Below are positions 10,066 through 21,612 of a stretch of 64,000 nt of DNA, piece after piece. The stretch's first letter is position 1. Every line of letters starts with the position of its first letter. The stretch comes from Notolepis coatsorum (taxonomy: Eukaryota; Chordata; Actinopteri; Aulopiformes; Paralepididae), in assembly GCA_963971535.1 (NCBI GenBank), contig OZ020592.1, positions 54,024,150 to 54,088,149 on the forward strand, written 5' to 3'. Made by a program: the position numbers and the translations under genes. Under the pieces are notes generated by a model that saw only the letters and a program-made list of their open reading frames with translations, was not told the origin of the DNA and did not search any database.

Positions 10066-10374
10066 CACAACAACAATAATACTAATTTTTAACAATAATT
10101 TGTGATGCCATCACACAAACTGGCATTTAAAGGGTTACAATTCAAAATGTATTGAATATGTGTGTGTTTTTTTTTTTTTTTTTATATATACAATACTTTG
10201 TGATGCCCATCACAAACACTGGAATTTAAATGGTAAAAATTCAAACATTCCTGCACCAGAATGCAGGAAATTAAGTCTTTGTAACAAAATAATGGTATTA
10301 GGAATACATTTGCCTCCTGCATGAACTGTGCATAGCTGAATACTGTATTTTAACGTCGGTCATATGGTGGTACT
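10066..10374. other. No gene seen
   Basis: AT-rich sequence with a T15 tract near 10167 and a short direct repeat of TTGTGATGCC. Nothing else supportable. Confidence 0.6.
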
Positions 10375-10865
10375 TGGAGAGCCAGCTACACTCTCAGGTG
10401 GTACTTGGTGTAAAAAGTTTGAGACCAGGGTGAGGCCAGGCTATGGAGGGCTTTGAAGGTGAGGAGTAGTGTTTTGAAGTTAATGCGTTCCTTGATCGGG
10501 AGCCAGTGGAGGGAGTGGAGGACAGGAGTGATGTGTTCGCGGGACCGGGTGTTAGTGAGGAGGCGGGCGGCTGAGTTTTGGACCATCTGCAGTTTATGGA
10601 GGGAGCGGGAGGTGATGCCAGTGAGGAGGGAGTTACAGTAGTCCAGGAGGGAGGAGATGAAGGCGTGTATGAGGGATTCAGCAGCAGGGGGTAGAGGCAG
10701 TGACGGATTTTGGCAATGTTGCGGAGGTGAAAATATGAAGTTTTGACAATGGAGCGGACATGGGGGTCAAATGAGAGGGTGGGGTCGAGGATGACACAGA
10801 GGTTGCGGACTAGGGGGGAGGGGGTGATGGTGGAGTCATTGATGGTGAGTGTGATGGGTAATACA
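10375..10865 (-). pseudogene. L2/CR1-type LINE fragment, C-terminal reverse transcriptase region
   Basis: Minus-strand pieces read LDPTLSFDPHV, SYFHLRNIAKIRHCL and LHSLHWLPIKERINFKTLLL, the conserved C-terminal words of L2/CR1 LINE proteins. Frame changes occur between them, and there is no motif A, B or C. It is a short dead piece with G-rich codon usage, unlike the other L2 copies here. Confidence 0.75.
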
Positions 10866-10871
10866 ATAATT

Positions 10872-11271
10872 TATACTGTAGCATTACAAACCATTTGACA
10901 GCCAGGTCCTGCACCTCCGTTCTTGTCCTCTAGGAGCCATCGCAGCATGGCCAAGACCTTCCTCATCCAGCATACTGTCCTTCTGAAGCTCTGAAGTCAT
11001 TAGTGGTCATGAACCTAGAGAGAGAGCGAGAATAAGTTAGTAGATAGTCTAAGGCCAGTGATTCTCAATATTATTTAGCATATCTAGGACCTCTAATTTA
11101 GTCCACGTCATGCACATCTACATACAATATACTGTAGCATTACAAACCATTTGACAGCCAGGTCCTGCACCTCCGTTCTTGTCCTCTAGGAGTCATCGCA
11201 GCATGGCCAAGACCTTCCTCATCCAGCATACTGTCCTTCTGAAGCTCTGAAGTCATTAGTGGCCATGAACC

Positions 11272-11330
<59 letters not shown>

Positions 11331-11358
11331 CGTTAATAGATCGTCTAAGGCCAGTGAT
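10872..11358. repeat. Tandem duplication, 257-bp period, with a third partial copy at 12735-12796
   Basis: ACTGTAGCATTACAAACCAT and CCAAGACCTTCCTCATCCAG occur at 10875 and 11130, with few differences. The second copy has gained a long (GA)n array at 11272-11328. The flanking word CTAGGACCTCTAATTTAGTC returns at about 12740, beyond the foldback at 11385-12500. This suggests the foldback inserted into a three-unit array. Confidence 0.85.
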
Positions 11359-11384
11359 TCCAGGGATTAAAGCAAAAGCCTACC

Positions 11385-12500
11385 CCCCCCCCCCCCTAAT
11401 GTACAGTCGCCTCCTCATCATATGTATATATTTACTGTTAGGATCTCTGGGTAACAGTACTGTATATTTGCATATCGTATATGTGACAAATGTAACAGTA
11501 CTATACACCTGTAAGTCATGTATGTCCCTATGTCATAAATGTCATGATGTCATGTATGTTGTGTATGTCATAAATGTCACTATGAATTGAAAATGGGGGA
11601 CCCTGATGATGTAAACAAGACACACATCTTTCTCTGGTCTGTATCCCCTTAACAATTGTGTGTATTGCTACTGGATTTACCAGATCCAGAGTGAATTAAT
11701 TAATGAAAACTTTATTTAATACACGAGACCCTCTTCTTAGAACCAAGTAAGGTTTAGTCGATAATCCAATGTACAGTTCCCCCCCCCACCCCGCCTACCC
11801 AACCACCTCCAATGTACAGTCCCCCCACCCCACCTACCCAACCTCCTCCAATGTACAGTTTCTTCGTCAAATGTATATATACTCTCTTTTTTAGAAAATT
11901 TTTGTATCACAAACAATACTGTATTTGTAAATCTGGTATGTCATAAATGTATAGATGTAGCAGTACTGTCTATCTGTATGTCGTGTATGTTATGATGAAT
12001 TGAAAATGGGGGACCCTGATGTAAACAAGATGAAAGTATTTCTCTGGTCTGCATCCCCTTAACAATTGTGTGTATTGAGCTGTACTGTATTGTACCCATT
12101 CTGCAATCTGTTAATAAAATGTTCAATCAATCAATCAATATTTAACAGATTGCAGAATGGGTACAATACAGTACGGCTCAATACACACAATTGTTAAGGG
12201 GATGCAGAGCAGAGAAAGACTTTCGTCTTGTTTACATCATCAGGGTCCCCCATTTTCAATTCATAGTGACATTTATGACATTACACAACATTGACATCAT
12301 GACATTTATGGCATAGTAGGGACATACTACAGGTATATAGTAATGTTACATTTGTGACATATATGATATGCAAATATACAGTAATCAATGTTACCCATAG
12401 ATCCTAACAGAGAATATATACATTATGGTGGGGAGGAGACTGTACATTAGGAGGGGGTGGTAGAAAAAAAGATACATACGGTGGGGAGGAGACTGTCTAC
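11385..12500. mobile_element. Foldback pair of (TCAA)n-tailed retroposons, with a third copy nested
   Basis: Arms at 11385-11670 (plus-oriented) and 12150-12450 (minus-oriented) are reverse complements over roughly 285 bases. Between them a second plus-oriented copy (about 11760-12140) has a C-rich CCAATGTACAGT head and the full 3' end: GATGTAAACAAGA, CATCCCCTTAACAATTGTG, CATTCTGCAATCTGTTAATAAA and a (TCAA)n tail. The minus copy then begins directly at that tail. AATAAA before a short tandem tail fits a LINE-mobilised retroposon. Confidence 0.75.
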
Positions 12501-12852
12501 ACAGATACACCTGTGTGATGTTGCTACGGAGTTAAGCTAATAAAGGTGACTCACAACCACAACAGGGGACTCACGTATTTGTACTGTGAAGTAACTGTTA
12601 ACATGACAATGACAAACGTGTTGTTTCTGTTTTTCTTTTTGACATACTTGCGGCACATGGAACAAGTTAACTCACCACTCTACAGCCTGCAGTAGCCTAG
12701 CCAGTCTCTTGAAACACCGCTATCTTCAAACTTCCATATCTAGGACCTCTAATTTAGTCCACGTCATGCACATCTACATACAATATACTGTAGCATCCAT
12801 CAACACTTCTTGATTTGTAAGAAGTCTTAGCAGAAGAGCTAAAAGTAAGGAC

Positions 12853-13262
<410 letters not shown>

Positions 13263-13635
13263 GAAGTATACCGGTAGTTGTTATTGAGCTGTCTTCTGCT
13301 TTCATGTCGTTGTTGAGATCCAGCACTGTAACAGTATTTGCTGTGAAATTATATATTTTATAATTAAATTAAACCATGAAAGATCTGCGTGATATGCATT
13401 GGTTAGCTAACGTCAGTATTCTGCAGTCTAGGCCTGCTAGCAGTAGTGCTACTGTAGTTTACAGATACCACCAGTTTCATAATATCGAGCAAATAACGTT
13501 ACAGTAGACTAGTCACTGAAACACAGACTAAACAGCATTTATATCAGCAGCACGCATTACTTATAAATAATAAAATATATGTGTTGCACAATTACCTGAG
13601 ATGAGAACAGTTGGTGACGACGTGAGGCTCTGCCT
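13263..13635. other. No gene seen; edge of a local duplication
   Basis: The stretch ACTGAAACACAGACTAAACA to ATTACCTGAGA near 13515-13600 recurs at 14025-14125, so this sequence was duplicated around the minisatellite that follows. No coding signal. Confidence 0.65.
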
Positions 13636-14020
13636 GTAGCAGTGTATGTAGCCTAGTAGCATGTGAGCTCGCGCTACAGTGTATGTAGCCTAGTAGCACG
13701 TGAGCTCGCGCTACAGTGTATGTAGCCTAGTAGTAACGTGAGCTCGTGCTACAGTGTATGTAGCCTAGTAGTAACGTGAGCTCGCCCTACAGTGTATGTA
13801 GCCTAGTAGTAACGTGAGCTCGCGCGCAGTGTATGTAGCCTAGTAGTAACGTGAGCTCACCTCGCGCTACAGTGTATGTAGCCTAGTAGTAACGTGAGCT
13901 TGCGCTACAGTGTATGTAGCCTAGTAGCTAACGTGAGCTCGCACGCAGTGTATGTAGCCTAGTAGTAACGTGAACTCGCGCTACAGTGTATGTAGCCTAG
14001 TAGCTAACGTGAGCTTGCGC
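13636..14020. repeat. About 39-bp minisatellite, 10 units
   Basis: Units read GTGTATGTAGCCTAGTAG then (C/T)AACGTGAGCTCGCGCTACA, with small indels. It is flanked on both sides by copies of the same 100-bp host-like sequence. Confidence 0.92.
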
Positions 14021-14204
14021 TACACTCACTGAAACACAGACTAAACAGCACTCATTTATATTAGCGGTATTACTTATAAATGATCAAATATATCTGTGTT
14101 GCATAAATTACCTGAGAGAGAAGCAACAGTTGGCGACTCGTATGACGTAATCTCTGTACCGCCCGCGTCAATAAAAAATTTGAAACCCCAATGCATTGTG
14201 GGGG

Positions 14205-14475
14205 GGATCCCCACAATGCAACGCAGCTGTTAATCAGTGTTGCCAGATTTGAGAGTGAGGCCGCCATATGGAGTAGGGTCCAGCTGCAGCCTCTGAGATT
14301 GTTCCAGATTGGGCAACTTCTGCCCGCTCCCACGACATTTCTCCCGGGACAGGACAATGTGCGCTGATTGGCGGAAAGTACGGAAGTATCTCGAAGTACG
14401 TCTGACGTATCTCGAAGTACGTCTGACGTATCTCTACGTTAGCGAACGCTAATTGAACGTCAAAAGCCGATGCAG
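14205..14475. repeat. Dispersed repeat, inverted partner at 17165-17405
   Basis: GTTGCCAGATTTGAGAG, GATTGTTCCAGATTGGGCAA and CGACATTTCTCCCGGGACAG run here. Their reverse complements occur at 17165-17405. The two copies are 2.7 kb apart and diverged. They bracket the CTAT arrays and the solo LTR. Next to it, 14480-14665 holds GTCGCTTTCACACAGGGGC and many GGTCCG/CGGACC words, suggestive of a MITE end, but no opposite end was found. Confidence 0.7.
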
Positions 14476-14659
14476 TTAGGTCGCTTTCACACAGGGGCTG
14501 TTTGGTCCGGACTTTCGGACCAGAATTCGTTAGTCCGGTTTTTCGGGTTTGTGTGAATGCGTGTCGAACTCGGTTCGCGAACCAAACAGGCGAACTCTGG
14601 TCCGCCTGAAAACGTCGGTCTCGGTTCGGCTTCATCGGACCAAACGCGAACCAAATATA

Positions 14660-15205
<546 letters not shown>

Positions 15206-15354
15206 ACAGCTACTTGTGGGCACTCATAAAAACACAGTGGTCTACAAGTTGTTTAGCGAGAGGATGGTGGTAATGTGCTTCAATAGAACAATGGATCAAT
15301 GCCATGTCAAAACTCGCCTCCGCTCCGCTGATCTGGAGGACTCGCAGTCCACAC

Positions 15355-15640
15355 ACAGACACACACACACACCAGATTTGCAAATACAGTATTGTTTGAT
15401 ACAAAAAGAGTCCAGAAAAGAGAGTATATACATTTGAAGTAGAAACTGTACATTGTAGGAGGTTGGGTAGGTGGGGGGGGGGGGACTGTACATTGGAGGT
15501 GGTTGGGGGGGGGGGGGGGTCGGGTAGGGTGGGTGGGTGGGGGACACTGTACAACTGTACAAGCAAAACTGTACATTGGAATATTGACAAAACCATACTT
15601 GGTCATTTACTGTACATTGGAGGGGGTTGGGTTACAACAC
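15355..15640 (-). mobile_element. Head fragment of the (TCAA)n-tailed retroposon family
   Basis: CAGATTTGCAAATACAGTAT, GATACAAAAAGAGTC and GAGTATATACATTTGA precede a G-rich ACTGTACATTGGAGG minisatellite with G runs of up to 14. The same order occurs at 17840-18100. The 3' end with its tail is absent. Confidence 0.7.
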
Positions 15641-15688
15641 AGGAGCAGAGTATAAACAACAGTACAGGAATGAGAAACAGTCTAAATG

Positions 15689-17059
15689 TGTTACGAAGGA
15701 TCAGATTAAACCGAATATATATATTTATTTATGGATATATATTGAATAGTATTTGTATATCGTTTGATATCCCTTGTATATTCCTTGTACATATACACGG
15801 ATATCCCTTTAGCCTACTATAGCCCATAATAGTTCATTCTCTTATTGGACAAGGACCTGGCGCCAGGGGACAAGCCCCTTGGAGCCAAGTTCAATGGTAC
15901 CGACGAGACATGTCTCTACTAGCCCCGGCTCTGCGCAGGAATACGGCTACCGAAAGGAGAGTGGCACTATTTGTTCACCGTGCATATAAATATGGCGCAA
16001 GTAAATGTAGAAGACCCTTAGTCCTTTACCCTTCTACCCAACTAAGTAACAGAATGTGAAGCCTCACCCACGATACCGCGTGCGGTGTAGTATGGCCTGT
16101 TTGGCCTTAGAATAGCATCGAGACCTCGTGCGAATTAATAGCTGAATTGTCAGAGTTTGGCACTGTACCGTCGAGTGCGACGTATTTCTATTAAGTAATA
16201 ATAGTCTATCGTGTATGGTGCATCGTGCGGTTAGAGTTCTAAAGTGACCAGCATCTCCAACGCTTCCTCGTGTTATCTAGAGTCTTATCCAGGCTGGGGC
16301 CGACCACACATGGCGCTTTCTTCCGAGGAGATCTAGACGAGGACCGAGGGACATGTACACTGGATTACCTACCCGACGACTGCTGAGCCCTATGCGGCTG
16401 GAATATATTTGCTTTGGTACTGTGATTTGTGGAGCGGATAATCGCTGACGCCTGTGAGTGTTGGATTTACCCCCGAGAGGAGTCAAGTTGAGTCGGCGCT
16501 CAGAGACTGAGGTCGCCTAGCTTCTTCTTCACTGTGGAGCTACAGTCTACAAGAGAACCAAGGTGTATTCATCTGCGGATCAAGAGTCTACTGCACTGTC
16601 TTCTGTACTTGAAGTCTCCCTAGATATCGTTGACCAGACGGTCTACTACCGACGGCTCTCCTACCCCCCCTACCGGCCTACAACCGGGAGGACCCCTTCC
16701 AGAATATCCTGCTATATCATTAAGAGTACCATAGATCTAATTCCCTAAGAGCCAGGTTGTATACTTGCTTCCTGCGTAACCAGAGATTGGACATTCAGTG
16801 TTGATTTGCCTACGAGTACTCATTTGCCTTACAAGTGCATTCAAATCATAAATGTAATAGTAACTATTATATGTACCTTTTGCTATATATTAAATATTTG
16901 ATTATTACCTTTGTGTGTACCCGATTTCATTGTGGGAAAGTGTTCATCATATTTAGATATCGTGTACTGTATGGCCAGTAGTTAAAGTACATAAAGCGGT
17001 AGTGGTTTAATGATACCATACTTATCAATACAGTCAGGGAATTGTACCCCTCAGTTACA
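15689..17059 (+). mobile_element. Solo LTR, 1371 bp, with 5-bp target duplication
   Basis: The segment runs from TGTTACGAAGG to CTCAGTTACA and is flanked by AAATG at 15684-15688 and 17060-17064. TG...CA ends and a 5-base duplication define an LTR integration from which the interior was lost by recombination between LTRs. CATATAAATATGG near 15983 is a promoter-like TATA box, and ATTAAA near 16885 a possible poly-A signal. No protein family is recognisable inside. The LTR is unusually long, and the superfamily (Gypsy-like or endogenous retrovirus) cannot be told from the LTR alone. Treated as a fossil. Confidence 0.82.
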
Positions 17060-17419
17060 AAATGGGTTTTAACATTTTAGTTTATTTCATGCGGATATGA
17101 TCTGTAATACCTGATCGGTACAATATCTACTAACCTGATCAATACAAGCCCCCCCCCCCCCTCTCGTCAGCGCAGACGTACTTGCTTTTGATTTTGACGT
17201 TCAACGTCAGACGTACTTCGAGATACTTCCGCACTTTGTCCTGTCCCGGGAGAAATGTCGTGGGAGCGGGCGGAGGTTGCCCAATCTGGAACAATCTCCG
17301 CGGCTGCAGCTGGACCCTATTGGCCATTTGCATGCCTTTGATAAGACTGGCCGGTTCGGATATTGCTAATCCTATCTGGCAACCCTGCCCTTCCTTGCGT
17401 CTCCGCACAGACTGACCAC

Positions 17420-18105
17420 GGTTTTGATTGATTGATTGAAAACTTTATTAACAGATTGCAGAATGGGTACAATACAGTACAGCTCAATACACACAATTGT
17501 TAAGGGGATGCAGACCAGAGAAAGACTTTCGTCTTGTTTACAATACATCAGGGCCCCCATTTTCAATTCATCATAACATGACATGTGACAACAGTGACAT
17601 ACAGATAGACACACACTGCTACATCTTTTTCTTTGAACAAATGTTTTTTCTTTTCTTTTTTCTAACATGAAACTAGACAAACAATAGAGTAACAGTAATA
17701 ATCAATGATAAATCACAGGACAATGACAGAAATAATAATAACAATAATGACAGTCCAGTAATTAAATAAAAATAAATGTAGATAAGACATAAAAATAATA
17801 AATACACACTGCTACATCTATACATTTATGACATACCAGATTAGCAAATACAGTACTGTTTGTGATACAAAAAGAGTCTAGAAAAGAGAGTATATACATT
17901 TGACGTAGAACCGTACATTAGGTGGGGTGGGGGGGGGACTGTACATTGGAGGTGGTTGGGTGGGTGGGGTGGGGGTGTTGGGTAGGAGGGGTGGGTGGGG
18001 GACACTGTACAACTGTACAAGCACAACTGTACATTGGAATATTGACAAAACCATGTTTGGTAATTTACTGTACATTGGAGGGGGTTGGGTTAGGACATTT
18101 ACAGG
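17420..18105 (-). mobile_element. Retroposon copy with (TCAA)n tail, near full length
   Basis: Read on the minus strand it has a C-rich CCAATGTACAGT head (18100-17915), the body with CTCTTTTTGTATCACAAAC and TATGTCATAAATGTATAGAT, and the 3' end (CATCCCCTTAACAATTGTG, ATTCTGCAATCTGTTAATAA) with (TCAA)n at 17425-17440. It is the clearest copy from which to define the family. A 130-base stretch at 17600-17790 with TAATAATAACAATAATGAC is not shared with the other copies. Confidence 0.75.
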
Positions 18106-18149
18106 GGCCAGTTTCGAATTGCAGTCTCCCGTAGGTGTTCTTTGAGAGT

Positions 18150-19578
18150 GGTTTTGAAAGTGTGACTTGGAGACTTGTGTGACTTGGAGACTCGTGTGAC
18201 TTGGAGACTCGTGTGACTTGGAGACTTGTGTGACTTGGAGACTCGTGTGACTTGGAGACTCGTGTGACTTGGAGACTTGTGTGACTTGGAGACTTGTGTG
18301 ACTTGGAGACTCGTGTGACTTGTGTGACTTGGAGACTTGTGTGACTTGGAGACTTGTGTGACTTGGAGACTCATGTGACTTGGAGACTTGTGTGACTTGT
18401 GTGACTTGGAGACTTGTGTGACTTGGAGACTCGTGTGACTTGTGTGACTTGGAGACTTGTGTGACTTGGAGACTCATGTGACTTGGAGACTCGTGTGACT
18501 CTTGTGACTTGGAGACTCGTGTGACTTGGAGACTTGTGTGACTTGGAGACTCGTGTGACTTGTGTGACTTGGAGACTCGTGTGACTTGTGTGACTTGGAG
18601 ACTCGTATGACTTGGAGACTCGTGTGACTCTTGTGACTTGGAGACTCGTGTGACTTGGAGACTTGTGTGACTTGGAGACTCATGTGACTTGGAGACTTGT
18701 GTGACTTGTGTGACTTGGAGACTTGTGTGACTTGGAGACTCGTGTGACTTGGAGACTCATGTGACTTGGAGACTTGTGTGACTTGGAGACTCATGTGACT
18801 CTTGTGACTTGGAGACTCGTGTGACTCGTGTGACTTGGAGACTCGTGTGACTTGGAGACTTGTGTGACTTGGAGACTCGTGTGACTTGGAGACTCGTGTG
18901 ACTTGTGTGACTTGGAGACTCGTGTGACTTGGAGACTCGTGTGACTCTTGTGACTTGGAGACTCGTGTGACTTGGAGACTTGTGTGACTTGGAGACTCGT
19001 GTGACTTGTGTGACTTGGAGACTCGTGTGACTTGGAGACTTGTGTGACTTGGAGACTCGTGTGACTTGGAGACTCGTGTGACTCTTGTGACTTGGAGACT
19101 CGTGTGACTTGGAGACTTGTGTGACTTGGAGACTCGTGTGACTTGTGTGACTTGGAGACTCGTGTGACTTGGAGACTCGTGTGACTTGGAGACTCGTGTG
19201 ACTCTTGTGACTTGGAGACTTGTGTGACTTGGAGACTTGTGTGACTTGGAGACTCGTGTGACTTGTGTGACTTGGAGACTCGTGTGACTTGGAGACTTGT
19301 GTGACTTGGAGACTCGTGTGACTTGTGTGACTTGGAGACTCGTGTGACTTGGAGACTTGTGTGACTTGGAGACTCGTGTAACTTGTGTGACTTGGAGACT
19401 CGTGTGACTTGTGTGACTTGGAGACTCGTGTGACTTGGAGACTTGTGTGACTTGGAGACTCGTGTGACTCTTGTGACTTGGAGACTCGTGTGACTTGGAG
19501 ACTTGTGTGACTTGGAGACTCATGTGACTTGGAGACTTGTGTGACTTGGAGACTCGTGTGACTTGTGTGACTGGGAGA
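18150..19578. repeat. 17-bp minisatellite, about 80 units, 1.43 kb
   Basis: The unit is GTGTGACTTGGAGACTY, with scattered 9-bp shortened units (GTGTGACTT, GTGACTCTT) that create higher-order groups. Because 17 is not a multiple of 3, three units make 17 codons, and the minus strand stays open for 372 codons (18474-19592) and 280 codons. This is a property of a stop-free unit and not evidence of a gene. Confidence 0.96.
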
Positions 19579-19671
19579 CGTGGTAAATACACAGGTCAAA
19601 ACATGTTTACAGGAACGTTTGGGAGTTGTATTTTGATTGTATATTTCCTGACTGTAGGCTAGCTAAGCTGC

Positions 19672-19800
19672 ATGTTAGCCTAGCACAATGAATGGAAGCG
19701 GACATGACTGGGTAGCCTTCGGGAGAGGTGTTAGTTGGACAATGCCTAGGCTAACCAGTCATGCCCGCTTCCATTCATTGTGCTAAGCTAGGCTATCATT
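19672..19800. repeat. Inverted repeat (arms about 40 bp)
   Basis: GCCTAGCACAATGAATGGAA with GCGGACATGACTGG on the left pairs with CCAGTCATGCCCGC and TTCCATTCATTGTGCTAAGC on the right, around a 40-base loop. The arms differ by single bases. Confidence 0.85.
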
Positions 19801-20085
19801 GTGCTAAGACCGAGCGAATTTTCCAAAATGTTGGCGTGTTCCTTTAAACTGTATAAAGTTAGCTGTATAAAGTTGTCTATAAAACACTTAATATTTCATT
19901 AGATGATATGTATACTTATATAAGCAGATAATTTTCTGCAGAAATGTTGTGCCTCTAATTTAATGTGTTTCAGATGTACTCACAGTGCTACATGCATTGT
20001 ATGGGATGCATGACTTTCATGTTCAGTTTTACTGTAAAAGATAATGTACAATTAGCAATTCTGTATATTGGGCTAAACCTTTCTG
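19801..20085. other. No gene seen
   Basis: AT-rich sequence with a short TATAAAGTTAGCTGTATAAAG repeat split by one base. No other feature. Confidence 0.55.
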
Positions 20086-20405
20086 AAGCAGAGACTTAGT
20101 TAGTAGCTCCCCTGTTAGCCTCTTTAGCTCCCATGTTAGCTCCCCTGTTAGCTCCCCTGTTAGCCTATTTAGCTGCGGCTGTTAGCTCCCCTGTTAGCTC
20201 TCCTGTTAGCCTCTTTAGCTCCCCTGTTAGCTCCCCTGTTAGCCTCTTTAGCTGCGGCTGTTAGCTCCCCTGTTAGCTCTCCTGTTAGCCTCTTTAGCTC
20301 CCCTGTTAGCTCCCGTTAGCCTCTTTAGCTGCGGCTGTTAGCTCCCCTGTTAGCTCCCCTGTTAGCCTCTTTAGCTCCCCTGTTAGCTCCCCTGTTAGCC
20401 GAATC
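20086..20405. repeat. GTTAGCTCCCCT minisatellite with GCGGCT interruptions
   Basis: GTTAGCTCCCCT and GTTAGCCTCTTTAGCT alternate about 20 times, and TTTAGCTGCGGCTGTTAG recurs three times as a longer period. Related words occur at 62240-62335. Confidence 0.9.
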
Positions 20406-20561
20406 TGGGTTTAACATGATTTGTGGAGCTCCCTGTGTTGTGGTCGTGGTATTCACTGACCTTTGGGAAGTATTTTGACATGTACACCGGGTACCTTGGT
20501 CGTGTAGTGTATCTTGTAGACCAGGCCCATTGCAAGTTGCTGTACTCTGTCGTCTACTAGC

Positions 20562-21530
20562 CATCCTAGGTTGTCAAAGTGGGCAGGGGTGAGGTGGGTT
20601 CTAGGAGTAAGGTCAAGCAGTAGTGTGACCAGTGTGTTTTGAGATGTTTGTGTAGCAGGGTGGATTCCCTACTTTATGAGAGTAGATGTACACTGTCACC
20701 AGCGGTAGGGGGGAACGCAGCAGATCTGAGTCCAACTGAATCCCCGACTTTAGTGCAGGAGTGGAGCTTTAGCAGAGGGAGTGGATGGGGCCTAGGATTT
20801 ACTAACCTAGGTGTAGTGTGCTGGTCCAGCTTTAACAAATTATCTCTGTATCTTTTCAATGTAAATAATAAATCAGTAACCTCACAAATATACGAATCTA
20901 ATTATCTTTAAAGTGCACTATGCAGTGGGGCGGCTACGTGGCGTAGTGGGCAAGGCGCTCACCACGAATGCTGGAGACGCTGGGCTCGCCTGTTCGAGCC
21001 CAGCACTCCACATTGCTTTCAGTTTAGCTGGTCGTTCATACTAATACACATTGGCCGTATTAGGGGGTGGGAAACTGATGGGTGGGGATCAGGCGTTGTG
21101 GACAGCGACTCCTACAGGTCGGTTGGTGCGCTTGCGCAGTAGAATCAGGAAGTGTCGGGGGCAGCGTGAGCCTCCCACGCGTTACTCCTCGCCACTGAGA
21201 GATCGAGCTGCGCAGATGAAAAGATGCGACTGCTGTTACCTCAAGTACCGGAGGGGACTTGTGCTATGTATGACTTAGTCCACATTGCAGCCGGCTTGTG
21301 GGAGGCAAGAAACAGCGTTCGTGACAGGGGAGGGTTGAATTGGATGATACGAAATTGGGATGGGAGAAAATATAGAAAATGGGAGAAAAAGTGTATAAAA
21401 AAAAAAAAAGTGCACTATGCAGTGAGCTGCTGCAAAGGCATTAACCACAGTATTGTTATGTTAGCTACTGAGCTGCGGTTAAAGGCCTTAACCACAGTAT
21501 TGTTATGTTAGCTACTGAGCTGCTGGTTAA
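20562..21530. repeat. Left copy of a duplicated segment (right copy at 27219-27690)
   Basis: From CATCCTAGGTTGTCAAAGTG to GAGCTGCTGGTTAA, the left copy matches 27219-27690 nearly base for base once the SINE at 20928-21406 and one target copy are removed. The few differences include a G/C change near 20625. Both copies end in the 57-bp repeats. High identity means the duplication is recent. Confidence 0.93.
20928..21406 (+). mobile_element. tRNA-derived SINE, 479 bp, with 18-bp target duplication
   Basis: It begins GGGCGGCTACGTGGCGTAGT (A-box region), has CTGTTCGAGCCC (B-box) about 60 bases on, and ends GATGGGAGAAAATATAGA with a poly-A run. It is flanked by AAAGTGCACTATGCAGTG at 20910-20927 and 21407-21424. 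The unoccupied site, one copy of the same 18 bases, is at 27567-27584. The tail and long target duplication indicate LINE-driven retroposition. It is the same family as 4110-4602, in opposite orientation. Confidence 0.96.
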
Positions 21531-21612
21531 AGGCCTTAACTACAGTGTTGTTATGTTAGCTACTGAGCTGCTGCAGGCCTTAACCACAGTATTATGTTAG
21601 CTATGAGCTGCT
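21427..21612. repeat. 57-bp tandem repeats, about 3-4 units
   Basis: TTAACCACAGTATTGTTATG and TTAGCTACTGAGCTGCTG recur. The DIRS element starts inside a unit, and the interrupted unit resumes at 27093 with GTTAAAGGCCATAACCACAG. Confidence 0.88.

Noticed and set aside
13636-14020. Regularly spaced 18-bp repeats with about 20-bp between
   Set aside because: The intervening bases are also repeated; a simple minisatellite, not a CRISPR array.
18474-19592. 372-codon open frame on the minus strand (Ser-Lys-His/Gln-Val-Thr repeats)
   Set aside because: It is the translation of the 17-bp minisatellite. More than one frame is open, and composition follows the repeat.
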